Assembly (NCBI RefSeq): GCF_000621505.1
Contig: NZ_JHYD01000023.1
Span: forward strand, 1-64,000
Length of the DNA stretch: 64,000 bases
Direction: 5' to 3'
From: Ruminiclostridium cellobioparum DSM 1351 = ATCC 15832
GTDB lineage: Bacteria; Bacillota; Clostridia; Acetivibrionales; DSM-1351
This document shows, one piece after another, positions 1 to 8,472 of this stretch (its first letter is position 1; each line of letters opens with the position of its first letter). The notes beneath the pieces are model-generated. The model was not told the DNA's origin. It saw only the letters and a program-made list of their open reading frames with translations, and did not search any database. Made by a program: the position numbers and the translations under genes.

Positions 1-316
1 AGAAAACAGAATCAAATCCAGCAGAAGTTTCTTTTGATAGTCTACATGAGAGTTCCAATTACACAACATTAATATAGCCTCCAAAACCAGTGTTATGGCA
101 ATTAATACCATACGCTGTGGTTTTCAAATTTTTGGAAGCTAATGTCAAGGTGTACAGTAACCATATATGGTTACTACTGGTAAATGTTGTTGGAAAATTT
201 AAAGTAAAAAACTGGAGAATGTTAGAGGTGCGAGAAGAAAATTGCATCTTAAAACATAGAGCTCGAAAGCTATTGGAGTTTTCGAGAGTATTATTATGAC
301 TTCAAGGAGGTTTTTT
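1..316. other. Leader region before aroF, no gene
   Basis: No convincing gene is seen; the short open frames on both strands overlap each other and lack ribosome binding sites. The stretch carries a perfect 20-bp palindrome (156-175) and a 7-bp stem (262-268 with 280-286) just before the aroF ribosome binding site. No T-box motif is visible, so control of aroF may act at the palindrome or upstream of the window. Confidence 0.5.
156..175. promoter_or_regulatory. 20-bp perfect palindrome upstream of aroF
   Basis: The sequence AGTAACCATATATGGTTACT is its own reverse complement, and the flanking bases do not pair. It lies about 140 bp before the aroF start. Its size and symmetry suit the operator of a dimeric repressor, but it could also be a hairpin in the leader transcript. 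No regulator can be assigned. Confidence 0.4.
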
Positions 317-1330
317 ATGATTATCGTAATGAGTCAGAGTGCAACCAAACAGGACATTGCAAACGTAGAAAACAAACTTACCGAGCTGGGCTTCAAAACA
401 CATCCCATATATGGTGACATCAAGACAGTAATCGGTGCAATCGGCGACAAGAGATTGCTGAATATACACGCAGTCTCACAAATGCCCGGGGTGGAAACCC
501 TTGTGCCCATTATGAAGCCTTACAAACTGGCCAGTAATGAGCTGCAGCAGTCTCCCACAGTCATCGAAGTAGGCGATGTCAGGATCGGTGGAAATGAAAT
601 TGTAGTTATGGCAGGTCCATGTGCAATAGAAAATGAAAATGATTTTGTAGAAACTGCAAAAAAAGTCAGGAATGCCGGTGCCAAAATATTGAGAGGCGGT
701 GCTTTTAAACCTAGAAGCTCCCCCTATGCCTTCCAGGGACTTGAGGAAGACGGCCTGAAAATAATGGTTGCCGGCCGTGAAGCCACCGGCTTGAAGCTGG
801 TTACCGAAGTGGTTGACACAAGAGATGTGGAACTGGTCAACAAATACACTGACATATTCCAGATCGGCGCCAGAAACATGCAGAATTTCAGATTGTTAAG
901 CGAGGTTGGCATGACCAGCAAACCTGTACTTTTAAAGAGAGGTCTGTCGGCTACAATAGAGGAATGGCTTATGGCGGCCGAGTATATCATTGCCGAAGGA
1001 AACCACAATGTTATTTTATGCGAACGCGGAATCCGCACCTTTGAAACCATGACCAGAAACACTCTTGATCTGAGTGCCATCCCTGCAATCAAGGAAGTCT
1101 CACACCTTCCCATAGTAGTTGATCCCAGCCATGCCACCGGCAACTGGAAATTCGTGCCGGCACTTGCCAAGGGAGCTGTTGCCACTGGGGCTGACGGCTT
1201 GATCATCGAAGTGCATCCCAACCCGCCCTGTGCTCTTTGTGACGGGCCGCAGTCATTAAGGCCTGAGAAATTTGAAACCCTGATGCAGGAATTGAGACTT
1301 GTGGCACAATCTGTACAAAGAACGATATAA
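317..1330 (+). CDS. aroF: 3-deoxy-7-phosphoheptulonate (DAHP) synthase
   Basis: Condenses phosphoenolpyruvate and erythrose 4-phosphate, the first step of the shikimate pathway. The 337-residue protein has an N-terminal ferredoxin-like regulatory domain (about residues 5-70) and a TIM barrel with GPCAIEN near residue 100, RGGAFKPRSSPYAFQG, LLKRGLS, CERGIRTFE and the metal-binding PIVVDPSHATG. This is the AroA type I-beta architecture, as in the Thermotoga enzyme, in which the N-terminal domain mediates aromatic amino acid feedback. The start at 317 is chosen because AAGGAGG ends seven bases before it; an in-frame ATG at 296 lies upstream of this site. It stands alone, without other aro genes nearby. 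Confidence 0.95.
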   Translation: MIIVMSQSATKQDIANVENKLTELGFKTHPIYGDIKTVIGAIGDKRLLNIHAVSQMPGVETLVPIMKPYKLASNELQQSPTVIEVGDVRIGGNEIVVMAGPCAIENENDFVETAKKVRNAGAKILRGGAFKPRSSPYAFQGLEEDGLKIMVAGREATGLKLVTEVVDTRDVELVNKYTDIFQIGARNMQNFRLLSEVGMTSKPVLLKRGLSATIEEWLMAAEYIIAEGNHNVILCERGIRTFETMTRNTLDLSAIPAIKEVSHLPIVVDPSHATGNWKFVPALAKGAVATGADGLIIEVHPNPPCALCDGPQSLRPEKFETLMQELRLVAQSVQRTI

Positions 1331-1339
1331 ATGCTCACA

Positions 1340-1404
1340 AAGTACATGCCTGAAATTTGTACAGCTCGTGCAAGTGTTCCGGCTGCAATTTCAGGCGTAC
1401 TTTT
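1340..1404 (+). terminator. Long hairpin terminator after aroF
   Basis: Ten bases after the aroF stop, AAGTAC and GCCTGAAATT pair with AATTTCAGGC and GTACTT across a loop that holds a further CAGC/GCTG pair. Four T residues follow on the plus strand. It faces the convergent small gene ending at 1491. Confidence 0.55.
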
Positions 1405-1490
1405 AACGGGCAATGGGGCTTTACTCTTTACCTTTCAGTTTGACTGATTTGTTAGAATTGTAATAAGTATGGCTTTTAAAGCATGGTCAT

Positions 1491-1847
1491 TCATAGGATA
1501 CTTGAATACTCTTCCCCGGTAACCGGTTCCAGCGTAAATTCATGTATCCCCATAAACACGACCTTCAGACATTGGGTATCGCCGCAGGCTTCTCTGTCCG
1601 GGCCGTCGAGCAATACATACACCTGGGTATTATCATTGACCCTGATGTTTATTCTGTCAAAGATGTCCTTCTGCAAAAGGTCCAGAACAGAATCCATATT
1701 TTTGACAACCGAATGATTGGATTTAGGTTCGAGTACAACCGGTATTTTTGTATTGTTGGGATTTAGGAGTTTAACATGCAATATACCGGGATCAAGAATA
1801 TTGTCCGTAGGGTATAAAAGGTCTCTTTCAAAAAGGAACGAGCTCAT
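1491..1847 (-). CDS. Small conserved-looking protein of unknown function
   Basis: A 118-residue soluble acidic protein without signal peptide or membrane segment. I do not recognise the family; it contains two cysteines in the stretch EACGDTQC and ends EEYSSIL. The start ATG at 1847 is preceded by GGAGG at a good distance. It is the last gene of the minus-strand run that contains polA, coaE and the lytic transglycosylase, from which a GC-rich hairpin separates it. A real gene is supported by the ribosome binding site and the lack of competing frames; function cannot be inferred. Confidence 0.6.
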   Translation of the reverse strand: MSSFLFERDLLYPTDNILDPGILHVKLLNPNNTKIPVVLEPKSNHSVVKNMDSVLDLLQKDIFDRINIRVNDNTQVYVLLDGPDREACGDTQCLKVVFMGIHEFTLEPVTGEEYSSIL

Positions 1848-1880
1848 TTTTAACCTCCATGCCGGCGTAATTGGATACCG

Positions 1881-1910
1881 GTAAGGGGCCTGTCGTTCAA
1901 GGCCCCTTAC
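1881..1910 (-). terminator. GC-rich perfect hairpin between two minus-strand genes
   Basis: GTAAGGGGCC pairs exactly with GGCCCCTTAC across a 10-base loop. It lies downstream of the lytic transglycosylase and about 35 bases before the start of the next minus-strand gene. There is no T run on either strand, so it may be an RNA stabiliser or an inefficient terminator rather than a standard intrinsic terminator. Confidence 0.45.
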
Positions 1911-1960
1911 CCGATATATTTTACACTCAAATTTTTATAGTATTATATATAAAAATACCA

Positions 1961-2542
1961 CTATTTATTATTGTCGTAAAGCTTTTTATACATGCTGAAA
2001 TATTTGCTGATTTTTTCTACATAATTTCTTGTTTCCTCAAAGGGAATCCGGTCAAGTGTCTTACCGTTTTTACTTACATTTTCATCCTTCAGCCACTTGG
2101 AAACATTTCCACTGCCTGCATTATAGGCTACCAATGCAAGTTCGGTATTCTGATTGTATTGTTTCAGCAGCCTGGCAATATACCAGCAGCCGATATTTAT
2201 ATTTGTTTCAGGTTCCAGCAGCTGTTCTGCTGCAAAATCCTCAAGCCCGATTTTTTCAGCTGCCCACTCTCCCGTAGAGTCCATGATCTGCATAAGACCT
2301 TTTGCATCCCTCGGAGAAACAGCATTAGGATCAAAGCCGCTCTCTGCTTTGATCATGGAGTAAACAAGATGCTTATCCAGATCATACTCATCGGAATATT
2401 TTTCAACATATTCGGAATAATCGGTAGGATACATATAATACAGCGCATACTTGACAGCGCTGATTGAAAATACAACCAGTAACACAAGAATCAAAAATAT
2501 AATAAATGTTTTAAATTTTCCTGAAGTCTTCCTTCTTTTCAA
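1961..2542 (-). CDS. Membrane-anchored lytic transglycosylase (SLT fold)
   Basis: Cleaves the glycan strands of peptidoglycan outside the membrane. The 193-residue protein has an N-terminal membrane anchor (about residues 11-30) followed by a Slt70-type catalytic domain. The predicted catalytic Glu67 sits in KAESGFDPNAVS, followed by GLMQIM and AYNAG, the three classic motifs of the family. Translation appears to begin at a TTG four bases after the coaE stop, with an AGGGTGA element overlapping that stop as ribosome binding site, so the two genes are probably translationally coupled. A later ATG would cut into the membrane anchor or catalytic domain. Confidence 0.9.
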   Translation of the reverse strand: MKRRKTSGKFKTFIIFLILVLLVVFSISAVKYALYYMYPTDYSEYVEKYSDEYDLDKHLVYSMIKAESGFDPNAVSPRDAKGLMQIMDSTGEWAAEKIGLEDFAAEQLLEPETNINIGCWYIARLLKQYNQNTELALVAYNAGSGNVSKWLKDENVSKNGKTLDRIPFEETRNYVEKISKYFSMYKKLYDNNK

Positions 2543-2546
2543 AAAA

Positions 2547-3158
2547 TCACCCTAACAGCCCGGTCAATTGACTTTTTACGTCCTCTTTCAAATGAGAATA
2601 ATCATAGTTATTATATATTACAGTATCGGCAATTTTTATATATTCCTGCTCGTCAAGCTGGGAATTTATTCTCGAGACGGCTTCGTCGCGGGACATGCCG
2701 CTTCTTTCCATGATACGCCTGATACGCAACTCCCTGTTTGCCGTGATTGTCCAAACCCTGTGGCACAAATCCAGAAAACCATTTTTTATAGGTATTGGAG
2801 CATCAATAACAATGATTTTTGTCCTTTTTATCTGCTGTTCTTTCACATTATCATTTATTCTTTCTGCAACATATTTATGCAAAATGCCGTTTAATTTCTG
2901 CAGCTTTTCATTATCGTTAAAAACAATATGGGCCAGTTTTTTGCGCTCAAGCTGTCCTTGGGCATCAAGTATATCCCTGCCAAATACCTCCGACAACTCC
3001 TCCAGAGCCTTTTCACCTGGCATTACCACATCCCTGCTGATTTTATCCGCATCAATGACCACTGCCCCAAATTCCTCCAGAATACGGCTGACGGTGCTTT
3101 TCCCGCTGCCTATTCCTCCGGTCACACCCAGTACTACCGAGCCGCTATTTTGTTTCAT
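2547..3158 (-). CDS. coaE: Dephospho-CoA kinase
   Basis: Performs the last step of coenzyme A synthesis, phosphorylating the 3' hydroxyl of dephospho-CoA. The 203-residue protein begins with a P-loop, GVTGGIGSGKST (residues 11-22), and has the DADKISR motif typical of CoaE. The ATG at 3158 is preferred over a GTG at 3173 because GGTGAG lies seven bases before it. The start lies inside the 3' end of polA, an overlap of 14 bp, which indicates a shared transcript. Confidence 0.94.
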   Translation of the reverse strand: MKQNSGSVVLGVTGGIGSGKSTVSRILEEFGAVVIDADKISRDVVMPGEKALEELSEVFGRDILDAQGQLERKKLAHIVFNDNEKLQKLNGILHKYVAERINDNVKEQQIKRTKIIVIDAPIPIKNGFLDLCHRVWTITANRELRIRRIMERSGMSRDEAVSRINSQLDEQEYIKIADTVIYNNYDYSHLKEDVKSQLTGLLG

Positions 3159-5838
3159 ACCAGCTCTCACCACTCTTTACGTCAACAGTCATTGGTACTT
3201 TCAGCTCCACAGCATTCTCCATACACTGCTTGAGCAGGACCGATACCTCCTGGAGCTCGGACTTCTCAGCTTCTACTATAAGTTCATCGTGTACCTGAAG
3301 GATCAGCCTTGATTTAAGCTTTCTTTTCTTCAGTTCACTGTACACCTTTACCATGGATATTTTGATTATATCTGCCGCACTTCCCTGAATAGGAGTGTTC
3401 ATAGCAACTCTTTCACCAAAGGATCTCATATTGAAATTACTCGATTTCAATTCCGGCAGATATCTTCTTCTGTTAAAAAGTGTTGTTACAAACCCCAGTT
3501 CCTTACCCTTTGCCACGGTATCGCCCATATATTCCTTAACCTTGGAATACTTGGCAAGATAGTCGTCAATGTATTTTTTTGCTTCCTTCCTGGTAACCCC
3601 GATATCCTTTGAAAGGCTGAAATCACCGATGCCATAAACAATTCCGAAATTAACGGCCTTTGCCCGCGATCTCATGAGTGATGTAACTTCTCCCGCAGGA
3701 ATACCAAATACCTTGGAAGCTGTGGTAGTATGAATATCCTCATTGTTGCTAAATGCTGAAATCATATTTTCATCGCCTGTTATGTGTGCCAGAACCCTCA
3801 GCTCAATCTGGGAATAGTCGGCATCCAGCAGTACATAATTTTCATCCGATGGTATGAATACTTTCCTTATCTTTCTTCCCATTTCCAGTTTTATGGGTAT
3901 ATTCTGCAAATTCGGTTCGGTACTGCTTATTCTTCCTGTAGCCGTGACAGTCTGATTAAAGCTGGAGTGTATCTTGCAGGTATTTGGGTCAAGTATTGCC
4001 AGCAAACCGTCGGCGTAGGTGGATTTCAGCTTCATCAGCGACCTGTATTCCAGTATCCTTTCGACTATTTCGTGTTTCTGGGACAGCTGTTCCAATACTT
4101 CGGCATCTGTGGAATAGCCGGTCTTGGTCTTTTTAACTACAGGCAGGTTAAGCTTCTCAAACAAAATGCTTCCCAGCTGCTTGGGAGAATTTATATTGAA
4201 GTTTTCGCCTGCCAGCATATATATTTCGTTTTCAAGTATGACAAGTCTTGAATCCATTTCTTTTGAATATGCCTTCAGGCCTTCAATATCCACTTTAAAG
4301 CCCCACAGTTCCATGTCTGCCAGTACTTCCACCAAAGGCAGCTCAATATTGTAATACAGCTCGTGCTGTCCGTTGCCTTCTATAATGGGGGCATATTTTT
4401 CAGCCAGTTCATAGATTGCGGTAACACAGGCTGCACAAACCGTCGAAGGATTGACATCCAGTCCCTGCTGCAGCTTTTTTCCATGCTTGTCGTACAAAAT
4501 TTCTGCAGGCAGTATGCTCTTTTTAAGATTTTCCTCTGCAAGCTCGGAAATAGTATAGCTGTTTCTGGTTGGCTCAAGGATATACGCACCTATCATGGTA
4601 TCAAATGCTATGCCCTTTATATCAATACTTTTTGTCTTGCAGAATTTTATTAATTTTTTCAGATCGTGGCCGTATTTTTTTATTTCTGCCGATTCAAGCA
4701 CCTCGCGCAGAACGTCTATGGCCGTGTCTCCCGTGAACTCATTGTTGAAAACCATTACAGCCGGGGCATATTCCTCCTTGCAGGCATAAATACACAAATC
4801 ATCAAGCCTGTTATCCGAAGGATCGGTATGATAGTATACCGCCATTTTTTTGCTGAGCCTGATTGCCTCGATGCAGGATTCCAGTTCACCAACGGTGTCT
4901 GCATCTACATGTTCCATATTTAACGACTCTGTTACCTCCACCATGGGAGTGTCACTTAAGCCGAATCTTTCAATAAAAGTTTTGAACTCCAGCTTTTTGA
5001 AAATGCTGTAAAGTCTCTCCCTGTCAAAATCCGTCCTTATATATTGCTGAATGTCGGTTGTTATACAGGGCATTTTTCTTTCAATTGTGGCCAGCCTTTT
5101 GCTTAGAAAAGCCAGTTCTTTGTTTGCCTCAAGCTTTTCCCTCACACCTTTTTTCTCGACCCTGTCTATATTTTCATATAATTCTTCAATACTGTGAAAC
5201 TTTTGAATAAGATCCAGAGCCGTCTTCTCACCAATGCCGGGTACACCGGGTATATTATCCGAAGTGTCTCCCATCAAACCCTTAACATCAATAAGCATTT
5301 TAGGGGTAACACCATATTTTTCTACCACCTTCTGATAATCGTACTCATCAGTCTCCGTTTTGTTTCCTCTTGTAACAGGAAGTTTTATCCTTGTGGACTG
5401 GGAAGCAAGCTGCAAGGAATCCCTGTCACCTGTCAGGAGAATTGCTTCCATACCGTTCTCTTCGGCACACAGGGAAATAGACCCCAGTATGTCATCAGCC
5501 TCAAAGCCCGGAGTCTCAATTCTCTTTATATTCATGGCATCCAGCACCTGTTTGATAATGGGGACCTGCACTGCCAGTTCATCGGGCATTCCCTTCCGCT
5601 GTGCCTTGTACTTGTCGTATTCCAGATGTCTGAAGGTTGGTTCCTTCATATCAAATGCCACACATAGATATTTTGGATTTTCTTCAGAAAGAAATTTTGT
5701 GAGTATATTTATAAAACCAAATACCGCGTTTGTTTGAATACCTTCGGAGGTAGACAGCATTGTATTTCTGCTCAAACCGTAAAAGGCCCTGTTCAAAATG
5801 CTGTTACCGTCAACGATCATTATTTTTTCCGAGTTCAT
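3145..5838 (-). CDS. polA: DNA polymerase I
   Basis: Acts in Okazaki fragment processing and repair synthesis. The 897-residue protein has an N-terminal 5'-3' nuclease domain (about 1-290), a central 3'-5' exonuclease-like domain (about 310-490) and a C-terminal family A polymerase with RISSTEPNLQNIP, motif A DADYSQIELR, the O-helix RAKAVNFGIVYG and motif C QVHDELIVE. The central domain lacks the acidic metal ligands (MAVYYHTD in place of the DxE motif; GHDLKKL without the later Asp), so proofreading is probably absent, as in many Gram-positive homologues. The ATG at 5838 is favoured over a TTG one codon upstream by its distance from GGAGGA. Confidence 0.97.
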   Translation of the reverse strand: MNSEKIMIVDGNSILNRAFYGLSRNTMLSTSEGIQTNAVFGFINILTKFLSEENPKYLCVAFDMKEPTFRHLEYDKYKAQRKGMPDELAVQVPIIKQVLDAMNIKRIETPGFEADDILGSISLCAEENGMEAILLTGDRDSLQLASQSTRIKLPVTRGNKTETDEYDYQKVVEKYGVTPKMLIDVKGLMGDTSDNIPGVPGIGEKTALDLIQKFHSIEELYENIDRVEKKGVREKLEANKELAFLSKRLATIERKMPCITTDIQQYIRTDFDRERLYSIFKKLEFKTFIERFGLSDTPMVEVTESLNMEHVDADTVGELESCIEAIRLSKKMAVYYHTDPSDNRLDDLCIYACKEEYAPAVMVFNNEFTGDTAIDVLREVLESAEIKKYGHDLKKLIKFCKTKSIDIKGIAFDTMIGAYILEPTRNSYTISELAEENLKKSILPAEILYDKHGKKLQQGLDVNPSTVCAACVTAIYELAEKYAPIIEGNGQHELYYNIELPLVEVLADMELWGFKVDIEGLKAYSKEMDSRLVILENEIYMLAGENFNINSPKQLGSILFEKLNLPVVKKTKTGYSTDAEVLEQLSQKHEIVERILEYRSLMKLKSTYADGLLAILDPNTCKIHSSFNQTVTATGRISSTEPNLQNIPIKLEMGRKIRKVFIPSDENYVLLDADYSQIELRVLAHITGDENMISAFSNNEDIHTTTASKVFGIPAGEVTSLMRSRAKAVNFGIVYGIGDFSLSKDIGVTRKEAKKYIDDYLAKYSKVKEYMGDTVAKGKELGFVTTLFNRRRYLPELKSSNFNMRSFGERVAMNTPIQGSAADIIKISMVKVYSELKKRKLKSRLILQVHDELIVEAEKSELQEVSVLLKQCMENAVELKVPMTVDVKSGESWYETK

Positions 5839-5853
5839 CAATGTCCTCCGGCC

Positions 5854-7110
5854 TTACTTTTTCACGAAAAAAATCCTGACCGTTATCTTACCGCTTTGGG
5901 CAATAATTTTATCCGTCTGTTCAACCAGGGTTGACTTTTCCGCTTCAAGAGCAGTTGTATCCTGCCCTTTATTTAAGGCTTCACTTATTTTATTTTCAAT
6001 ATCGTTTTTCTGAATTTCCAGGTTATTGTACTCTTCAGTAACGTCAGTTTTTATTATATCAGTTTTTGCTTGTAATTCCAGCTTATATTTCAATAATGCT
6101 TCACTCTTTAAGGAACCATACTCACTTAAGGGAATAATGTAGTCGGTATAGGCTACAATGTCCTTATAGTTTGCGGCAAAACCCTCCATGAGGCCTGAGG
6201 CCTGCTCAACCGCCTCCTGCTCCCCCATGAGCTTTTTCAGCTTTTCCACTTCTGTTTCGTCAGGTGAAACAGTTAAATTCAACTCAACGTAGTTTTTATA
6301 ATAAAACGTTTTTTGGTCATCTGCCGGCTCGGCCAGGGTAAAAGCAATTATTTTTTCCGACTGGTTTTTGTCACCGTCTGCTGCGGTATTGCCGGTGCTT
6401 CCTGCCACACTTGAGTTTTCAGATTCTTCCCGGGAATCAGTCTTGACAGATGCTTTTACTTTAAAATCCCTCATGCTTTCGGATTCGACCACACCTTTTA
6501 AATTGCTGTTGCTGGCACCGCTTCGGGCAGCAGCCTCCTTCTGTGCAGACTCGTCCTGTGCGGTCTCCTGAGCCTGAGCACTGTCTGCTGCCGCAACTTT
6601 GGGTTTTGGCACAGCTTTGTCATCTGCAGCACCTGAACCGGTTGCCTCCTCGTTATGGACATTTCCGTCAGTATCGGAACCCGATTGCTGCTGTATATCT
6701 GCCGTACCGGCTGTGGCCTGAGGCGCCGCGCTTTCACTGTAACCGGTTTTGTCCATTCCCGGCAGCATATCGGGCAGCAGTTTAAAAGCCAAAAGTGAGA
6801 TAACCACCACGGCAGCCGTTGAAAGAACGGCCATAAGCTTTTTATTGAAAAACAGAAGTTTACTTTTATTATTGTACTCTTTTTTGCTGACTTCTATAAG
6901 TTTCGAATGGAGAGATGAAGAAAAGTCATCAGGCAATTCAACGGTTTCTTCGTCATTAACAAGCTGAGTAAAATATGACTCTTCCTTGAGTTTCTGAGCG
7001 CATTGCGGGCATTCTTCAATATGTTTTAAGAATTCTTCTTTATCATTTTGTTCCAATTGATCGTCAATATACAGTGAAATATATAAATCGCTGTTATCAC
7101 AGAAAATCAT
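5854..7110 (-). CDS. Anti-sigma factor with zinc finger and DUF4349-like outer domain
   Basis: Probably holds the neighbouring ECF sigma factor inactive until an envelope signal arrives. The 418-residue protein starts with a zf-HC2 segment (HIEECPQCAQ around residues 29-38, giving HxxxCxxC), has one membrane span (about 91-112), then a long Ser/Ala/Gln/Thr-rich low-complexity linker, and ends with a region resembling DUF4349 (DVTEEYNNLEIQKNDIE) with predicted coiled coil. This topology places the zinc finger in the cytoplasm and the sensor outside. Its ATG has GGAGGG before it and follows the sigma gene by 20 bp; polA begins 15 bp after its stop. Confidence 0.85.
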   Translation of the reverse strand: MIFCDNSDLYISLYIDDQLEQNDKEEFLKHIEECPQCAQKLKEESYFTQLVNDEETVELPDDFSSSLHSKLIEVSKKEYNNKSKLLFFNKKLMAVLSTAAVVVISLLAFKLLPDMLPGMDKTGYSESAAPQATAGTADIQQQSGSDTDGNVHNEEATGSGAADDKAVPKPKVAAADSAQAQETAQDESAQKEAAARSGASNSNLKGVVESESMRDFKVKASVKTDSREESENSSVAGSTGNTAADGDKNQSEKIIAFTLAEPADDQKTFYYKNYVELNLTVSPDETEVEKLKKLMGEQEAVEQASGLMEGFAANYKDIVAYTDYIIPLSEYGSLKSEALLKYKLELQAKTDIIKTDVTEEYNNLEIQKNDIENKISEALNKGQDTTALEAEKSTLVEQTDKIIAQSGKITVRIFFVKK

Positions 7111-7130
7111 GTTATCCCTCCTTCCATTAA

Positions 7131-7730
7131 CTATTTGACGTAGTCGGTAAATAAATGTTCCTTATCCTTGCACAATAATTCCCGCAATTCAGACCTTGCC
7201 CTGCTTATACGCGATTTAACCGTTCCCACGGGAGTCTCCAGTGTTTCAGAAATTTGTTCATAGCTAAGCCCCATAAAATCCCGGAGTACAATTATCATTC
7301 TGTTTTTTTCATTCATTTTCTCCAAAGCTTCTTTTATTGCTGCCTTTTGCGCATTGGTTTCGGCAATTTTTTCAGGCCCCGGCATACTTGAAACCAACCT
7401 GTCCTTCACAGTTATATCTTCAAAGGTGGCCTGTTCCATTGATACGATATTTTTATTCTTATTATTTTTTCTGATAAAATCAAGGCATGTATTTGTAGCA
7501 ATACGATAAATCCACGTTGAAAAGGAGGAATTACCCTTAAAATCCTTTATGTATCTGAATGCCTTGATAAATGTCTCCTGTGCCTGCTCCAATGCATCAT
7601 CAGGATTGTTCAGCATTCTGTAGCATATATTATATACTTTGGTATAATAGCTGCCGGAAAGTTCCTCAAATGCCTGTACATTGCCTTGCCGCGCTTTGGT
7701 CAGCAATCTATTTTCCACATCAAATCCCAT
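7131..7730 (-). CDS. ECF RNA polymerase sigma factor (SigW-like)
   Basis: A 199-residue group IV sigma factor. Region 2 is at about residues 20-85 (DALEQAQETFIKAF, FSTWIYRIATN) and region 4 at about 130-185 (FMGLSYEQISETL, VGTVKSRISRAR). It sits directly upstream of its presumed anti-sigma partner, the usual arrangement for cell-envelope stress systems. The ATG has AGGATC shortly before it. A candidate promoter lies about 110 bp upstream. The regulon cannot be told from this window, but co-transcription with polA, coaE and a lytic transglycosylase is possible. Confidence 0.93.
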   Translation of the reverse strand: MGFDVENRLLTKARQGNVQAFEELSGSYYTKVYNICYRMLNNPDDALEQAQETFIKAFRYIKDFKGNSSFSTWIYRIATNTCLDFIRKNNKNKNIVSMEQATFEDITVKDRLVSSMPGPEKIAETNAQKAAIKEALEKMNEKNRMIIVLRDFMGLSYEQISETLETPVGTVKSRISRARSELRELLCKDKEHLFTDYVK

Positions 7731-7839
7731 TTTGATCCTACTTTCCTCTTAGAACCTGCTTAAGATCTCATTGCACTCGCCATTTTGGCGGATTTTGCGC
7801 CATGCTGCGTTAAATTTTTTTGCTTTTGTTACAAAAGTC

Positions 7840-7869
7840 ATTATATCATAGCCCTATGTTAAGCCGCAA
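7840..7869 (-). promoter_or_regulatory. Candidate sigma-A-type promoter for the sigma/anti-sigma genes
   Basis: On the minus strand TTGCGG is followed after 18 bp by a perfect TATAAT. The -10 box is good, the -35 box moderate. No ECF-type self-promoter was recognised. Confidence 0.4.
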
Positions 7870-7952
7870 ACCAATAAGGTTAATTTTGGGCATTATATTT
7901 GTGAACTATTAACATTTTTTTCAACAAAATTTGCGATTTTTTTAATTATTTA

Positions 7953-7980
7953 TTGAAAGGTATTTTATCTTTCTTATAGA
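7953..7980 (+). promoter_or_regulatory. Candidate promoter for the receiver gene
   Basis: TTGAAA and TATAGA are separated by 16 bp, about 64 bp before the start codon. Confidence 0.35.
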
Positions 7981-8043
7981 ATTAAATATTAAACATAATA
8001 TTGTAGAATTTACATAACCATAACTTATTTAAAAGGAGTTTTT

Positions 8044-8472
8044 ATGATTAGTACTATTCTTGTGACCGATGACAATGTGCTGGACAATGCAATTCTAAGA
8101 AATTATCTTTACAAGGAACGTGTAAATATTGTCTCGGCATTAAACGGCAGGGAAGCTCTTGACATGGTGGAAAGCCGTAATGTGGATATAATCATACTTG
8201 ATATGGTGATGCCTGTTTTAGACGGTCAGGGTTTTCTTGAGGAATTTTCCAAAACAACATATTACAAGGAGATCCCAATAATTGTTGCCTCCGGAGTAGA
8301 GAATGATGAACTGGAGAAAATCTTTCATTATGATATCTATGACTTCATATTAAAACCTTTGAATCATACAAATAAATTTGTTCTGATAAATAAGATACGG
8401 AAGGCGCTGCAGTTTAGAAAAATGCTTCTGGAATTAAAAAAGCAGGATATCGCTTTAGATAGTATAAAGTAA
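8044..8472 (+). CDS. Response regulator receiver protein (REC only), possibly 3'-truncated
   Basis: A 142-residue protein consisting of a single CheY-like receiver domain. The acidic pair D9-D10, the phosphoacceptor D53 (ILDMVMPVLDG) and the late Lys in FILKP are all present, so it should be phosphorylatable. AAGGAG precedes the ATG. After the domain there is a short basic helix (RKMLLELKKQDI) that in longer regulators leads into a coiled coil and an output domain; here it stops at once, within 1-2 bases of a truncated murA on the other strand. It may be a genuine stand-alone receiver or the remaining 5' part of a longer gene. No kinase is adjacent. Confidence 0.85.
   Translation: MISTILVTDDNVLDNAILRNYLYKERVNIVSALNGREALDMVESRNVDIIILDMVMPVLDGQGFLEEFSKTTYYKEIPIIVASGVENDELEKIFHYDIYDFILKPLNHTNKFVLINKIRKALQFRKMLLELKKQDIALDSIK

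Larger units (their letters stand above)
7731..8043. other. Divergent promoter region, with a repeat-like segment
   Basis: This region separates the sigma gene (minus) from the receiver gene (plus). It contains candidate promoters for both and, near the sigma gene (about 7750-7825), a GC-richer segment with CGCCATTTTGGCG dyad symmetry followed by a run of seven T. That segment is unlike the AT-rich surroundings and could be the remnant of an interspersed repeat, but no second copy was found in the window. Confidence 0.35.

Noticed and set aside
90-299. Plus-strand 69-codon frame upstream of aroF
   Set aside because: No ribosome binding site, overlaps another frame on the other strand and contains the palindrome; not supported.
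724-1413. 229-codon frame antisense to aroF
   Set aside because: Fully overlaps the strongly supported aroF gene and has Ser/Thr-rich random-looking content.
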